This document shows, in pieces, positions 24,926 through 35,824 of a stretch of DNA of 64,000 nt (position 1 is its first letter; every line of letters starts with the position of its first letter). The notes beneath the pieces were generated by a model, which worked only from the letters and a program-made list of their open reading frames with translations, was not told the DNA's origin and did no database searches. Source of the stretch: Micromonospora andamanensis (GTDB lineage Bacteria > Actinomycetota > Actinomycetes > Mycobacteriales > Micromonosporaceae); assembly GCF_016863495.1 (NCBI RefSeq), contig NZ_BOOZ01000007.1:124001-188000 (forward strand), read 5' to 3'. A program made the translations under genes and the position numbers.

Positions 24926-25372
24926 TCAGCGCCCGGGGCTACGCCGGGGCCGCCAGACCACCAGGGCGGTCGAGGTCTGGCTGGTCGGGACGAGATCACG
25001 GCCGGGAAAGCGGGCCAGCGACTCCAGCTCGGCCATCCGGCGGTACGCGGCGTCGAGTTCCGCCTCCAACTGGGCGACCCGCTGCTGCGCCTGCTCCAAC
25101 AGTCGCTCCAGCCCGATGATCCGCTTGATCCCGGCGAGGTTCACGCCGTCGTCCTGGCTGAGCCGCTGCACCTCGCGCAGCAGCACCACATCCCGGACGC
25201 TGTACCGCCGCCCACCACCGGCCGCCCGACCGGCCTGCACCAGGCCGAGCCGGTCGTACTGGCGCAGCGTCTGCGGATGCATGCCCGCCATCCGCGCCGC
25301 AACCGAGATCATCAGCACCTTGGCCTCGTATGCCGGGTCATCCGAGCCGACGAACCCGTCCATCCCGCTCAC
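24926..25372 (-). CDS. hspR: HspR, MerR-family heat-shock repressor
   Basis: A 148-residue repressor. The MerR-type helix-turn-helix is LMISVAARMAGMHPQTLRQYDRLGLV, then the wing GGGRRYSVRDV, a second helical pair, and a coiled coil (LLEQAQQRVAQLEAELDAAYRRM). HspR binds HAIR sites upstream of dnaK and clpB and uses DnaK as co-repressor, so free DnaK shuts the operon off. Last gene of the dnaK operon, 18 bp after dnaJ. ATG at 25372 or 25363. Confidence 0.94.
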   Translation of the reverse strand: MSGMDGFVGSDDPAYEAKVLMISVAARMAGMHPQTLRQYDRLGLVQAGRAAGGGRRYSVRDVVLLREVQRLSQDDGVNLAGIKRIIGLERLLEQAQQRVAQLEAELDAAYRRMAELESLARFPGRDLVPTSQTSTALVVWRPRRSPGR

Positions 25373-25390
25373 CTCCGCACCGCAACACGA

Positions 25391-26566
25391 TCAACCGAAT
25401 CGACGCACCCGCGCGTCGAGATGTTCCCGGGCCGCCGGCGAGGTCTGCTCGGCGAACGTCTCCAGAGCTGCCCGTGCCTCGTCCGAGATCCTCGCCGGTA
25501 CCACCACGTCGAGAGTGACCAGCAGATCACCGCTCTGTCCGTCCCGGCGGCTGACGCCCTTGCCCCGGGCCCGCAGGATGCGGCCGCTGGGCGTACCAGG
25601 CGGCACCCGCAGGGTCACCGCGCCGTCCAGGGTCGGTACCCGCAGATCGGTGCCGAGGACGGCTTCCGCGAACGTGATCGGAACAGTCAGGGTGAGGTCG
25701 TCGCCGGTGCGCCCGAAGACCTCGTCCGGCCGGACCTTCACGTGCACGAACAGATCACCCGCCGGACCGCCGCGCTCGCCCGGCTCGCCTCGGCCGGCCA
25801 GCCGGATCCGCTGGCCGTCGGCCACCCCGGCGGGGAAGCGGACGTTGAGCGTACGGGTCTTGGTGACTCCGCCGGTGCCCTGGCACTCCGGACACTTCTC
25901 GTCGACCACCGTGCCCACGCCCTGACAGTTGCGGCAGGGCTCGGAGAAGCTGAACGCCCCCTGGTTCCGGTTGGTGACCCCGGCGCCGTGGCAGACCGGG
26001 CAGGTGCGGGGCGCCGTCCCGGGCTTGGCGCCGTTGCCGTGACAGGTGTCGCAGACACCCGGTGCCCGCAGCGTCAGCGGCAGGGTCACGCCGCGTACCG
26101 CGTCGTCGAAGTCGAGCGCCACCTCTGTCTCGACATCGCGTCCCCGGGCCGGACCAGGCGCGCCGCCGGCCCCTCCGCCACCCGAGAAGATCGAGCTGAA
26201 CAGGTCGGAGATGTTGCCACCGGCGAACCGGCCGCCACCTGACTGCGCACCGCCGAACAGGTCGGAGACGTCGAACGGGACGCCGCCCGGCTGGCCGGCC
26301 TGGCGGGCCCCGCGCCGGAACGCGCCGGAGCCGAACAGCGAGCGCATCTCGTCGTACTCGCGGCGCTTCGCGTCGTCGCCGAGCACCGCGTACGCCTCGG
26401 ACACCGCCTTGAAGCGTTCCTCGGCCTTGGCGTCGCCGGGATTGTGGTCCGGGTGCGACTCGCGGGCCAGCTTGCGGTACGCCTTCTTGATCTCATCAGC
26501 CGGAGCGGTCTTCGCCACGCCCAGGACCGCGTAGTAGTCCTTCTCGATCCAGTCCTTCGAACTCAC
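25391..26566 (-). CDS. dnaJ: chaperone DnaJ
   Basis: A 391-residue type I DnaJ, co-chaperone that stimulates DnaK ATPase. J domain with HPD (ARESHPDHNPGD, about residue 40), a G/F-rich linker, and four CxxCxGxG-type zinc repeats: CDTCHGNG, CPVCHGAG, CRNCQGVG, CPECQGTG (about residues 160-220). C-terminal substrate-binding domain follows. The start is GTG at 26566 with GGAGG upstream. Third gene of the operon. Confidence 0.96.
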   Translation of the reverse strand: MSSKDWIEKDYYAVLGVAKTAPADEIKKAYRKLARESHPDHNPGDAKAEERFKAVSEAYAVLGDDAKRREYDEMRSLFGSGAFRRGARQAGQPGGVPFDVSDLFGGAQSGGGRFAGGNISDLFSSIFSGGGGAGGAPGPARGRDVETEVALDFDDAVRGVTLPLTLRAPGVCDTCHGNGAKPGTAPRTCPVCHGAGVTNRNQGAFSFSEPCRNCQGVGTVVDEKCPECQGTGGVTKTRTLNVRFPAGVADGQRIRLAGRGEPGERGGPAGDLFVHVKVRPDEVFGRTGDDLTLTVPITFAEAVLGTDLRVPTLDGAVTLRVPPGTPSGRILRARGKGVSRRDGQSGDLLVTLDVVVPARISDEARAALETFAEQTSPAAREHLDARVRRFG

Positions 26567-26651
26567 CCGTACACCTCCTCCCCACCTCCGGGCCCGGTCC
26601 GCCCCGCCCACCGGGTCTCGGCGAGCGGGGCGGCCAGGTCACCGTCACGCA

Positions 26652-27413
26652 CTATTCCGGATCGGCCACCGCGACCATCGCGGGCCGCAGCAGTCGCTCA
26701 CCGATCTGGTAGCCCCGACGCATCACCTGCACGCAGGTCGGCTCGGTCACGTCGGCCGAGGTCTGGTGGGCCACCGCCTCGTGCCGCGTCGGGTCGAACG
26801 GGTCGCCCTGCTCGCCGAACGGGGTCAGCCCGAACTTGCCCAACGCGGTGACGAGCTGCTCGGCCACCGAACCGAACGGGCCGACCAGGTCACCGTGCTC
26901 CCGGGCGCGGTCGAGATCGTCCAGGATCGGCAGCAGCGCGGCGAGCACGGAGCCGGTCGCCTGCTCGGTGACCAGGCCACGGTCGCGCTCGACCCGCTTG
27001 CGGTAGTTGGCGTACTCGGCGGACACCCGCTGCACGTCGCGGGTGCGCTCGTCCAGCTCGGCCCGGAGTGCCTCCAGCTCGGCACCCAGCCCGCCGGCAG
27101 CCGGCTCGGACGGCTCGCCGACCGGCTGGGCCGGCGCGTCCACGACCGGCGGACCTTCGGTGGACGCGTCGCTGAGCGCGCTCGCCTCGACCTCGATCGA
27201 GTCGACCACGACCTCGGCCTCCTCGACCAGGCCCTCCGCCGGCACGTCCGGACCGGCGTCCGCCGCCGTGCCGTCGGGCTCGCGGATCTGACTGATCTTG
27301 CGGTTGTTTCGGATGACGACCCGCGGCGCGTCGCCGGTGGCCGGCTCGGACGCCGAGCCACCCGGCACCGACCCGGTGTCACCCGGGTCGGCGGCTCGTG
27401 GCTTCTCCGTCAT
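26652..27413 (-). CDS. grpE: nucleotide exchange factor GrpE
   Basis: A 253-residue GrpE, ADP-release factor for DnaK. The C-terminal 150 residues are the GrpE domain: coiled coil (LGAELEALRAELDERTRDVQRVSAEYANYRKR shown in part), then LLPILDDLDRAREHGDL and a beta-wing ending VMRRGYQIGERLLRPAMVAV. The N-terminal ~100 residues are acidic and disordered, longer than in E. coli. Second gene, 46 bp after dnaK. Confidence 0.95.
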   Translation of the reverse strand: MTEKPRAADPGDTGSVPGGSASEPATGDAPRVVIRNNRKISQIREPDGTAADAGPDVPAEGLVEEAEVVVDSIEVEASALSDASTEGPPVVDAPAQPVGEPSEPAAGGLGAELEALRAELDERTRDVQRVSAEYANYRKRVERDRGLVTEQATGSVLAALLPILDDLDRAREHGDLVGPFGSVAEQLVTALGKFGLTPFGEQGDPFDPTRHEAVAHQTSADVTEPTCVQVMRRGYQIGERLLRPAMVAVADPE

Positions 27414-27459
27414 ACGACTACCTCATCCCTCTGCCGGTGAGCTCGGGTGGCCAGGACCG

Positions 27460-29337
<1,878 letters not shown>

Positions 29338-29427
29338 CTTCGCTTCCTCGCTTCGTTACGTTGAGCAGGTGACGGGCCCTCCCGTCGCGCTGAGCGGCGG
29401 TTGCCGCCCCCAGCGCCCCCACCTCAA

Positions 29428-29448
29428 GTTGAGTGAACTTGACTCAAT
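29428..29448. promoter_or_regulatory. HAIR operator (HspR site) between dnaK and dynamin gene
   Basis: GTTGAGT-N7-ACTCAAT has seven-base halves at the correct HAIR spacing, overlapping a second palindrome CAAGTT...AACTTG. A further isolated TTGAGT half-site lies at 29482-29487, nearer the dynamin-like gene. This region drives dnaK to the left and could also influence the rightward gene. Confidence 0.88.
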
Positions 29449-29557
29449 AGTGCCACGCCTCCGGCAATCGTCAAGTCAGGGTTGAGTCGGATCGGCGCAA
29501 CTCGTCAGTCCTACTGACCGGTTGTCTTACCTTGTGTCGGTCGGGCACGCTTTAGCG

Positions 29558-31423
29558 GTGACGACGCACGGCGATTCCGCCTCACTGTCCGGCGCGCCCG
29601 CCGTCGCAGCCCGCACCGGGTCCACCGGCGCCGGGGAGGACCGGCCCGCGGCCACCGGGGACGACACCCTGCCAGACGCCCTGACCGGCCTGCGTGCCGC
29701 GATCGGTGAGGCCCGGTTCCCACTGGCCCTGCCCTCGGCCGAGCCGGCCGCGCGTAACGTCGCCGCCCTCGCCGACCAGCTCGACGACTACCTGCTGCCC
29801 CGCCTGGCCCGCCTCGACGCACCGCTGCTCGTGGTGGTCGGCGGCTCCACCGGCGCCGGCAAGTCGACACTGGTCAACAGCCTGGTGCAGGCCCGGGTCA
29901 GCGCTGCCGGGGTGCTGCGGCCCACCACCCGGTCCCCGGTGCTGGTCTGCAACCCGGCCGACTCGGCCTGGTTCCGCCGTGGGGAGCTGCTGCCCGGCCT
30001 GACCCGCACCAACCAGCCCGGCGACGATCCCCGCACCCTGCACCTGGTCACCGCCCCGGCGCTGCCACCGGGGCTGGCCTTCCTGGACGCCCCCGACATC
30101 GACTCGGTGGTCGACGCCAACCGGGCACTGGCCAACCAACTGCTCGCCGCCGCCGACCTCTGGCTCTTCGTCACAACCGCCGCCCGTTACGCCGACGCCG
30201 TCCCCTGGGAGTTGCTGCACGGCGCGCGGTCCAGAGGTGCGGTGCTCGCCCTGGTGCTCAACCGGGTGCCGGCGGAGGCGACCGACGAGGTGGCCACCCA
30301 CCTCGCCGAGATGCTCGCCGAGCAGGGTCTCGACTCGGCGCCACTGTTCGTGCTCCCGGAGACCTGGGTCGACGGGCAGGGCCTGCTACCGGGCCGGAGC
30401 ACCGCGCCGCTGGCGGACTGGTTCGCCCGGCTCGCCGCCGACGCGGACGCCCGCTCGGCGGTGGTCCGCCAGACGCTTGGCGGCGCGCTGGCCCTCCTGC
30501 ACCCCACAGTCGAGAGCCTGGCCGCCGCCGTCGACGAGCAGGTCGCCGCCGCCGACGCGATGGACGACCGGGTACGTGCGGCGTACCGGGCCGCGAACCG
30601 GACCGTCGAGCAGGGGTTGCGTGACGGTCGGCTGCTCCGGGGCGAGGTGCTCGCCAGGTGGCAGGAGTTCATCGGCACCAGCGACATCTTCCGCACCCTC
30701 GAGGCGCGGATCGGCCGACTGCGGGACCGGGTCATGGCCGCCTTCTCCCGCCGTCCGGCCCCCGCCGCCGAGCTGCGGGACGCGATCGAGTCGCAACTCG
30801 TCACCCTGCTGCGGGGCGTGGCCGCCGAGGCGGCCGAGCACGCGTACACCGGATGGAAGGCGCACCCGGCCGGCGCGGCCCTGCTCGAACCCGATCTCGC
30901 CCACCACTCCGCCGACCTGCCGCAGCGCGCCGAGCGGCTGGTCCGGGACTGGCAGCGCGGCGTGCTGGAGCTGGTCCGGGCCGAGGGTGGCGACCGACGC
31001 TTCGTGGCGCGGACGGCGGCGTACGCGGTGAACGCCACAGGGCTGGCCGTGATGATCGCGGTCTTCGCCTCCACCGCCTTCATCCCGACCGGGCTGGAGG
31101 TCGCCACCGGAGCCGGCACCACCCTCGCCGGACAGGCGGTCCTCCAGGCGATCTTCGGCGATCAGGCAGTGCGCACGCTTGCCCGCAAGGCCCGGGAGGA
31201 TCTGCTGGAGCGGGTGACCGTGTTGCTGGACGAGGAGGCGACCCGCTATCTCGCGCGGACCCGGCAGGCCCGACCGGTGGCCCGCAGCGCGACGGCGCTG
31301 CGCCAGGCGGCCGAACGGGTGGAGGCGGCCCGGCTGCGCAGCGGCTTCGCCGACGCCGCACCCGTGCTCAGTGTCCAGCCGGCCGGCGGCGACGCCCCGG
31401 TGACCGATGGGGAGCGGCAGTGA
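29558..31423 (+). CDS. dynamin-like GTPase, first of pair
   Basis: A ~621-residue dynamin-like protein. The GTPase domain has P-loop GGSTGAGKSTLVNS at residue 95 and switch Thr-rich VLRPTTRSPVLV. The G3 position reads LDAPDID and the G4 position reads NRVP instead of NKxD/TKxD, so guanine specificity may be reduced. Long alpha-helical regions follow, then a hydrophobic stretch (ATGLAVMIAVFASTAFIPTGL) near residue 505 likely to be the membrane paddle. GTG at 29558 chosen; TTG 29522 and GTG 29534 are in frame. It is transcribed divergently from dnaK and overlaps the next gene by GTGA. Confidence 0.8.
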   Translation: MTTHGDSASLSGAPAVAARTGSTGAGEDRPAATGDDTLPDALTGLRAAIGEARFPLALPSAEPAARNVAALADQLDDYLLPRLARLDAPLLVVVGGSTGAGKSTLVNSLVQARVSAAGVLRPTTRSPVLVCNPADSAWFRRGELLPGLTRTNQPGDDPRTLHLVTAPALPPGLAFLDAPDIDSVVDANRALANQLLAAADLWLFVTTAARYADAVPWELLHGARSRGAVLALVLNRVPAEATDEVATHLAEMLAEQGLDSAPLFVLPETWVDGQGLLPGRSTAPLADWFARLAADADARSAVVRQTLGGALALLHPTVESLAAAVDEQVAAADAMDDRVRAAYRAANRTVEQGLRDGRLLRGEVLARWQEFIGTSDIFRTLEARIGRLRDRVMAAFSRRPAPAAELRDAIESQLVTLLRGVAAEAAEHAYTGWKAHPAGAALLEPDLAHHSADLPQRAERLVRDWQRGVLELVRAEGGDRRFVARTAAYAVNATGLAVMIAVFASTAFIPTGLEVATGAGTTLAGQAVLQAIFGDQAVRTLARKAREDLLERVTVLLDEEATRYLARTRQARPVARSATALRQAAERVEAARLRSGFADAAPVLSVQPAGGDAPVTDGERQ

Positions 31424-33105
31424 CAGGCATGGGCGGGCGCCTCCGTGAGGCGTTGCGGATCGCCGACGGGCGGGTGGACGCCGACCAGCTGGTCGCCAGG
31501 CTGGAGGCGGTACGACGGTTCCTCGGCATCGTCGACGGGCACCTGCCGGACACTCCGCTGGTGCCGGCACGCACCCTTGTCGAACGGGCCGGCACCCGGC
31601 TGGCGCTGTCGCGCGATCACACAGTTGTGGCGTTGGCGGGCGCGACCGGCAGCGGCAAGTCGAGTCTGTTCAATGCGATGGCCCGGATGGATCTCTCACC
31701 CGTCGGGGTACGCCGGCCCACCACAGGTGTCACCCACGCCTGCGTATGGGGCCCGCTCGACGGTGGCACCCGGCTGCTCGACTGGCTCGGCGTGCTCCCC
31801 CGCCACCGGTTCGTGCGGGAGAGTCTGCTCGACGGCGACGACGAGTCGACGCTGCACGGGCTGATCCTGCTCGACCTGCCCGACTTCGACTCCGTCCAGC
31901 ACTCGCACCGGCTGGAGGTGGACCGCCTGCTCGGCCTCGTCGACCTGGTGGTGTGGGTGGTCGACCCGCAGAAGTACGCCGACCGGGTGATGCACCGCAG
32001 CTACCTCCGCGAGTTCCGCAGGCACCGGGACGTGACAGTGGTCGTGCTCAACCAGACCGACCGGCTGCCCCCCACCGAGGTACCCCGGGTGCTGGCCGAC
32101 CTGCGCCGCCTGCTCGACGCCGACGGCCTGGACGGGGTGCCCCTGCTGGCCACAAGCGTCGCCGATCCGGACGGCCCGGAGCGGTTGCGGTCCGCGTTGG
32201 AGCGCACCGTCGCCGAACGACAGGCCGCGCTGCGCCGTCTCTCCGGTGACGTGGACGCCGTCGTCGCCGCGCTCGACGACATGGTCGGTTCACCCCGCAC
32301 CGCGCTCGCCGCAGACGATCCGGCGGTCGCCGCGCTGGACCGCGCCCTCTGCGCGGCAGCCGGAGTGCCGACCGTGGTGGCGGCCGTCGAGCAGGCGTAC
32401 CGGCATCGCGCCGCAGCGGCCACCGGCTGGCCGTTGCTGCGGCTCTGGCGGCGGCTGCGGGCCGACCCGCTGCGCCGGCTGCACCTGCCCGACCGACGGA
32501 TCGGCGGCGATCCGGAGGAGAGCCTGGTGGCCGCCACCTCCGTACCGGAGCCCAGCGCGGCCGACAAGTCCGCGCTGGCGCTGGCCCTGCGGACGGTGGC
32601 CGAGCGGGCCGGGGCCGGGCTGCCGAATGCCTGGCCCGACGCGATGGCCGCGGCGGCCCGGTCCCGCCTCGGCGACCTGCCGGACGCCCTGGACGAGGCG
32701 CTCGCCGGCACCGACCTCGGGATGAGCCGCCCCCGCACCTGGTGGCGGCTGGTGGGCGGGGTGCAGTGGCTGGTGACGCTCGCCGCGGTGGCCGGGCTGG
32801 CCTGGCTGGCCCTCGGTTACGCGGTGCGCGCGCTGGGGTTGCCGGAGCTACGACATCCGATGGTCGGTGAGGTGCCGGTGCCGACCCTGTTGCTGCTCGG
32901 TGGACTGCTGGCCGGGCTGCTCGTCGCCGCCCTGACCCGCCCGTTGGTGAGGTGGGCCGCCCGCCGGGCCCGCCAGCGGGCGGAGGCGCGGCTGATCCGG
33001 GCCGTGGCCAGCGTCGGCGAACAGCATGTGCTGGAGCCGGTACGTAACGTGATCGCCGCCCACGCCGACGCACGCACCGTCCTTGAGGTCGCCCGACATC
33101 GCTGA
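31420..33105 (+). CDS. dynamin-like GTPase, second of pair
   Basis: A ~561-residue GTPase. P-loop GATGSGKSSLFNA at residue 74, VRRPTTGVTHA (switch I), LDLPDFDSV (G3) and NQTD (G4) are all canonical. The C-terminal part has two membrane segments, LVTLAAVAGLAWLALGYAV and VPTLLLLGGLLAGLLVAAL, and a final helical tail. Actinobacterial dynamin pairs (for example Streptomyces DynA/DynB, mycobacterial IniA/IniC) act at membranes, in septation or envelope stress. The GTG start overlaps the TGA of the first gene (GTGA); ATG 31429 is an alternative. The pair probably forms a heteromeric complex. Confidence 0.82.
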   Translation: MTGMGGRLREALRIADGRVDADQLVARLEAVRRFLGIVDGHLPDTPLVPARTLVERAGTRLALSRDHTVVALAGATGSGKSSLFNAMARMDLSPVGVRRPTTGVTHACVWGPLDGGTRLLDWLGVLPRHRFVRESLLDGDDESTLHGLILLDLPDFDSVQHSHRLEVDRLLGLVDLVVWVVDPQKYADRVMHRSYLREFRRHRDVTVVVLNQTDRLPPTEVPRVLADLRRLLDADGLDGVPLLATSVADPDGPERLRSALERTVAERQAALRRLSGDVDAVVAALDDMVGSPRTALAADDPAVAALDRALCAAAGVPTVVAAVEQAYRHRAAAATGWPLLRLWRRLRADPLRRLHLPDRRIGGDPEESLVAATSVPEPSAADKSALALALRTVAERAGAGLPNAWPDAMAAAARSRLGDLPDALDEALAGTDLGMSRPRTWWRLVGGVQWLVTLAAVAGLAWLALGYAVRALGLPELRHPMVGEVPVPTLLLLGGLLAGLLVAALTRPLVRWAARRARQRAEARLIRAVASVGEQHVLEPVRNVIAAHADARTVLEVARHR

Positions 33106-33156
33106 CCCGGCCTGTGAACGTTCCTGGACGCCGCACGATCGGCGTAGGGTCGGGTC

Positions 33157-34377
33157 ATGGCCACGCCACAGACCCCTTACGACGCGGTGCTGCACGCCGC
33201 ACGCGACGTGACCAAGCTCGACTCGGCCTTCGACGCGGAGATGCTCGGTGCCGCGCTGCTGGGCAGCGTGTACGAGGTCGCCGAGACGGACCGGGAGGCC
33301 GCGGTACGGGACTTCGTGGCCGGCTTCCTCGCCGCCACCTCGCGACGGCGGGCGGTCGCGGCGACCACTGTCCGGGCCGTCTTCGCCGCCCTGGTGCCTG
33401 ACGCGGCCGGCGCGGACCGGGTCCGGCCCGGCGCGACCGCACCGGCCTGGTCCGGGCAACTCGGCAAGGTACACCTCACCGGCACCTGGGCGTACGGCGA
33501 CGTGTACGGCGACCAGACCTCCTACCTGGCCACCTTCGCCTATGACGACGCCAGCGGAGGGCCGGAGCACGCCCTCGTGGCCCTGATCGACCACAACATC
33601 GGCATCACCAAGGACGTTTTCGTCGGCGGTCCGGCGGACCGGATCCTGGAGCAGGTCCGGCAGTTGTGCGCCGAGGACGAGTTGACCTGGTTCCGGGAGG
33701 AGAGCCCGACCCGGATGCGCGACCAGGTGAGCCGACACCTGGCCGTCACCGACCATCTGGGCCAGCTACCCGGTGCCGCCTCGCTGGCCACCGACCGGGC
33801 GCTCGTCGGGGCCCGCCTGGCGGTCCTACCGGCCGCGACCGCGCCACCGCCCCGGCAGGCCGACGACCCGTTGCCCGACGCTGCACGGGCCGCCGAGATC
33901 CGCCGCTTCCTGGCCTCACCGGACGCCGCGCGGGCTGGACTGGACGCCGTCGACGGCGCCGAACTGGCCTCGCTGCACTTCTGTCTGGGCCTGCTGCTGG
34001 ATCACGCGGCCACCTTCCCCGACGCCGATCCGCTGCGGTGGAGTCCGACAGTCGCCGGTCTCTTCCTGCTGGACTGGGTGCACCGCCGGGCCGTGCTCGA
34101 CATGGACGACGCGGCGATGCTGCCCCGGGTGCTGCGCGCCTGGGCCGGGTACGCGGCCCGCCGGCGTGGGCTGCCTGACTCGGCCGGCACCGCGACGGAC
34201 AGCGCGATCGAGGAAATGGTGCCGGAGTTCGTCCGGCTCTACGCCACGGGCGAGCGGCGCAGCCCGGCTACCGCCGCGGTGGCCCAGTTGATGGCGGACG
34301 GCATCGACCCGGACGACCCGGCGGCCCTGGACGCCTGGATCGAGGCCAACCGGCACCGCCTCGCCGACGACGGCTGA
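33157..34377 (+). CDS. hypothetical protein, third gene of dynamin unit
   Basis: A 406-residue soluble protein, unrecognised. Two parts are visible: residues 1-200 with VAGFLAATSRRRAVAATTVRAVF, YGDVYGDQTSYLATFAYDD and LIDHNIGITKDVFVGG, and residues 230-400, largely helical (EIRRFLASPDAARAGL, LHFCLGLLLDHAATFP, WIEANRHRLADDG). No signal peptide or membrane segment. It starts 52 bp after the second dynamin and reads the same way, so it may be co-transcribed. It converges on the Pro/Ser-rich gene, 8 bp apart. Confidence 0.65.
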   Translation: MATPQTPYDAVLHAARDVTKLDSAFDAEMLGAALLGSVYEVAETDREAAVRDFVAGFLAATSRRRAVAATTVRAVFAALVPDAAGADRVRPGATAPAWSGQLGKVHLTGTWAYGDVYGDQTSYLATFAYDDASGGPEHALVALIDHNIGITKDVFVGGPADRILEQVRQLCAEDELTWFREESPTRMRDQVSRHLAVTDHLGQLPGAASLATDRALVGARLAVLPAATAPPPRQADDPLPDAARAAEIRRFLASPDAARAGLDAVDGAELASLHFCLGLLLDHAATFPDADPLRWSPTVAGLFLLDWVHRRAVLDMDDAAMLPRVLRAWAGYAARRRGLPDSAGTATDSAIEEMVPEFVRLYATGERRSPATAAVAQLMADGIDPDDPAALDAWIEANRHRLADDG

Positions 34378-34385
34378 GCCGCACG

Positions 34386-35303
34386 TCACCGGACCGTCGA
34401 CCCGGCGGCGGATCGGCACCTGTCGCGCCGGCGGATCCGGGCCCGGGATCGGGCGCTGCCCTTGCGTTCCGCCGTGCCGGGCAGCACCGGTTCGGTGAAC
34501 GCCATTGACGGCGAGGAGTCCGACGTGGGCTCGTCCGGGTCGACCGACGGACCAGCCGAAGCGCTCGGCGAGGCGGAGGCGGACGGCTCGCCCGAGGGGT
34601 TCGGGTCCGAGGTCGGCGGCGGATCACTCGACGCGCTCGGATCGACGGAAGCGGAGGGATCGCTCGACGGGCCCGGGTCCGAGGTCGGCGGCGGATCACT
34701 CGACGCGCTCGGATCGACCGGGTCACTCGGATCGGCCGACGCGGTAGGTGGGTCCGGATCGCCTGTCGGGGAGGGCGAAGCGCTCGGCGGGGCCGGTGAG
34801 GGCGATGGCGTACGGGTCGGAGTGGGTGCCGGGCGCGGGGCCGGCGTGTTCGTGGGCGGCCGGGGAGCCGGTACGGTCGCCGGTGCGCCGGGGCGGCGGG
34901 CCGGCGCATGCTCGACAGGCTTGCCGGCGGTCGCCAACCGTGACGTAGGCACCAGCGGGCTGACCGGCGGTGCCGCGGGCTCGACCGACGGCACCGCGGT
35001 GACGGCGGCCGTCGGAGCACTTGTGGGTGGCGGCAGGACCACCACCGGTCCGATGGAGGGCGTCGGGATGAACGGCGTGCCGCCGTCCGGCAGCGCGGTG
35101 CTGCCGACCGTCGCGGAGCCGGTGCTGATCGCGGCGAGGACCGGCATCGAGGCGGTGCCGGCGAGCAGCGCCACGGTCAGCAGATAGCCCCGGGTGGGCC
35201 CGGCGTTGGGCGCGGCCCGGTGCGCACCGACCACCCGGCGGTAGCCGGACGCCCGGTGCCGGCCGAGGATCGGCGTCCCGGGACCTTCACCTGGTTCGGA
35301 CAC
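34386..35303 (-). CDS. Pro/Ser/Thr-rich exported or membrane-anchored protein
   Basis: A 305-residue protein. One membrane segment (LLTVALLAGTASMPVLAAI) follows a basic 40-residue N-terminus, so it is a signal anchor or signal peptide. The remainder is low-complexity Pro/Ser/Thr/Asp, including a SDPSASxDPSASSDPPPTSDP-type repeat, and a basic Arg-rich end. No folded domain is seen. The GTG at 35303 follows GAGGAG by six bases. Likely a wall-spanning or surface stalk. Confidence 0.6.
   Translation of the reverse strand: MSEPGEGPGTPILGRHRASGYRRVVGAHRAAPNAGPTRGYLLTVALLAGTASMPVLAAISTGSATVGSTALPDGGTPFIPTPSIGPVVVLPPPTSAPTAAVTAVPSVEPAAPPVSPLVPTSRLATAGKPVEHAPARRPGAPATVPAPRPPTNTPAPRPAPTPTRTPSPSPAPPSASPSPTGDPDPPTASADPSDPVDPSASSDPPPTSDPGPSSDPSASVDPSASSDPPPTSDPNPSGEPSASASPSASAGPSVDPDEPTSDSSPSMAFTEPVLPGTAERKGSARSRARIRRRDRCRSAAGSTVR
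34602..34718. repeat. 45-bp perfect direct repeat within Pro/Ser-rich gene
   Basis: 34602-34646 and 34674-34718 are identical; period 72 bp keeps frame (24 codons). The coding equivalent is the SSDPPPTSDP repeat. Confidence 0.9.
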
Positions 35304-35824
35304 CACGCACTCCTCGTCGTCGCCCCTGGTCAGGGTCGCCCGACGGCAACCCCGCCGGGCCGGCGGAAGCTGGTTCCGGCCCGTGCGATCAGCCTGGGCC
35401 AGTAACTCTGAGTCAGCCAACCCCGCACAGCGTGTCGACACGCGTATCTGGCCGAATGGTGACGAACCACCACCGGATCGGTCGCGCGTCGTTCGACCCG
35501 ACACTCCGGCACTTCGGGTAACGAAGCGGGCCGGCCAGCGGATGCGGGGCGGGCGGGGTGTGGGACGCCTCACCTCTGATGCGAAACTGGAGCCACGGCG
35601 GCAGCGCAGCCGCGACCTCCGCGCACCCACGCGGTAGGCGCGACTGGGCGTCGGCGCTCCCGAACCGGGTTCGGCCATGAATCCGGCTCAGGCCGCGCGG
35701 CAACCCCCACCGGGGTCAGGCGCGGTCGCCAGGAACCGGTCCCGGCACCAGCCGGGATCGGGCGCACGAGTCGCGCGGCCGGGTGACCCCCCGGTGCCGA
35801 CGCAGACACGACAGGGAGAGACGG
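35304..35824. other. gene-free divergent promoter region with 14-bp palindrome
   Basis: A 521-bp stretch between the Pro/Ser-rich gene and E1-alpha. The one notable element is the perfect palindrome GCGTGTCGACACGC at 35430-35443, a plausible operator for one or both divergent units. No gene with a ribosome binding site is evident. Confidence 0.45.

Noticed and set aside
29482..29487. Second full HAIR operator near the dynamin start
   Set aside because: Only one TTGAGT half-site; the nearby CAAGTC is in the wrong order and spacing for HAIR.
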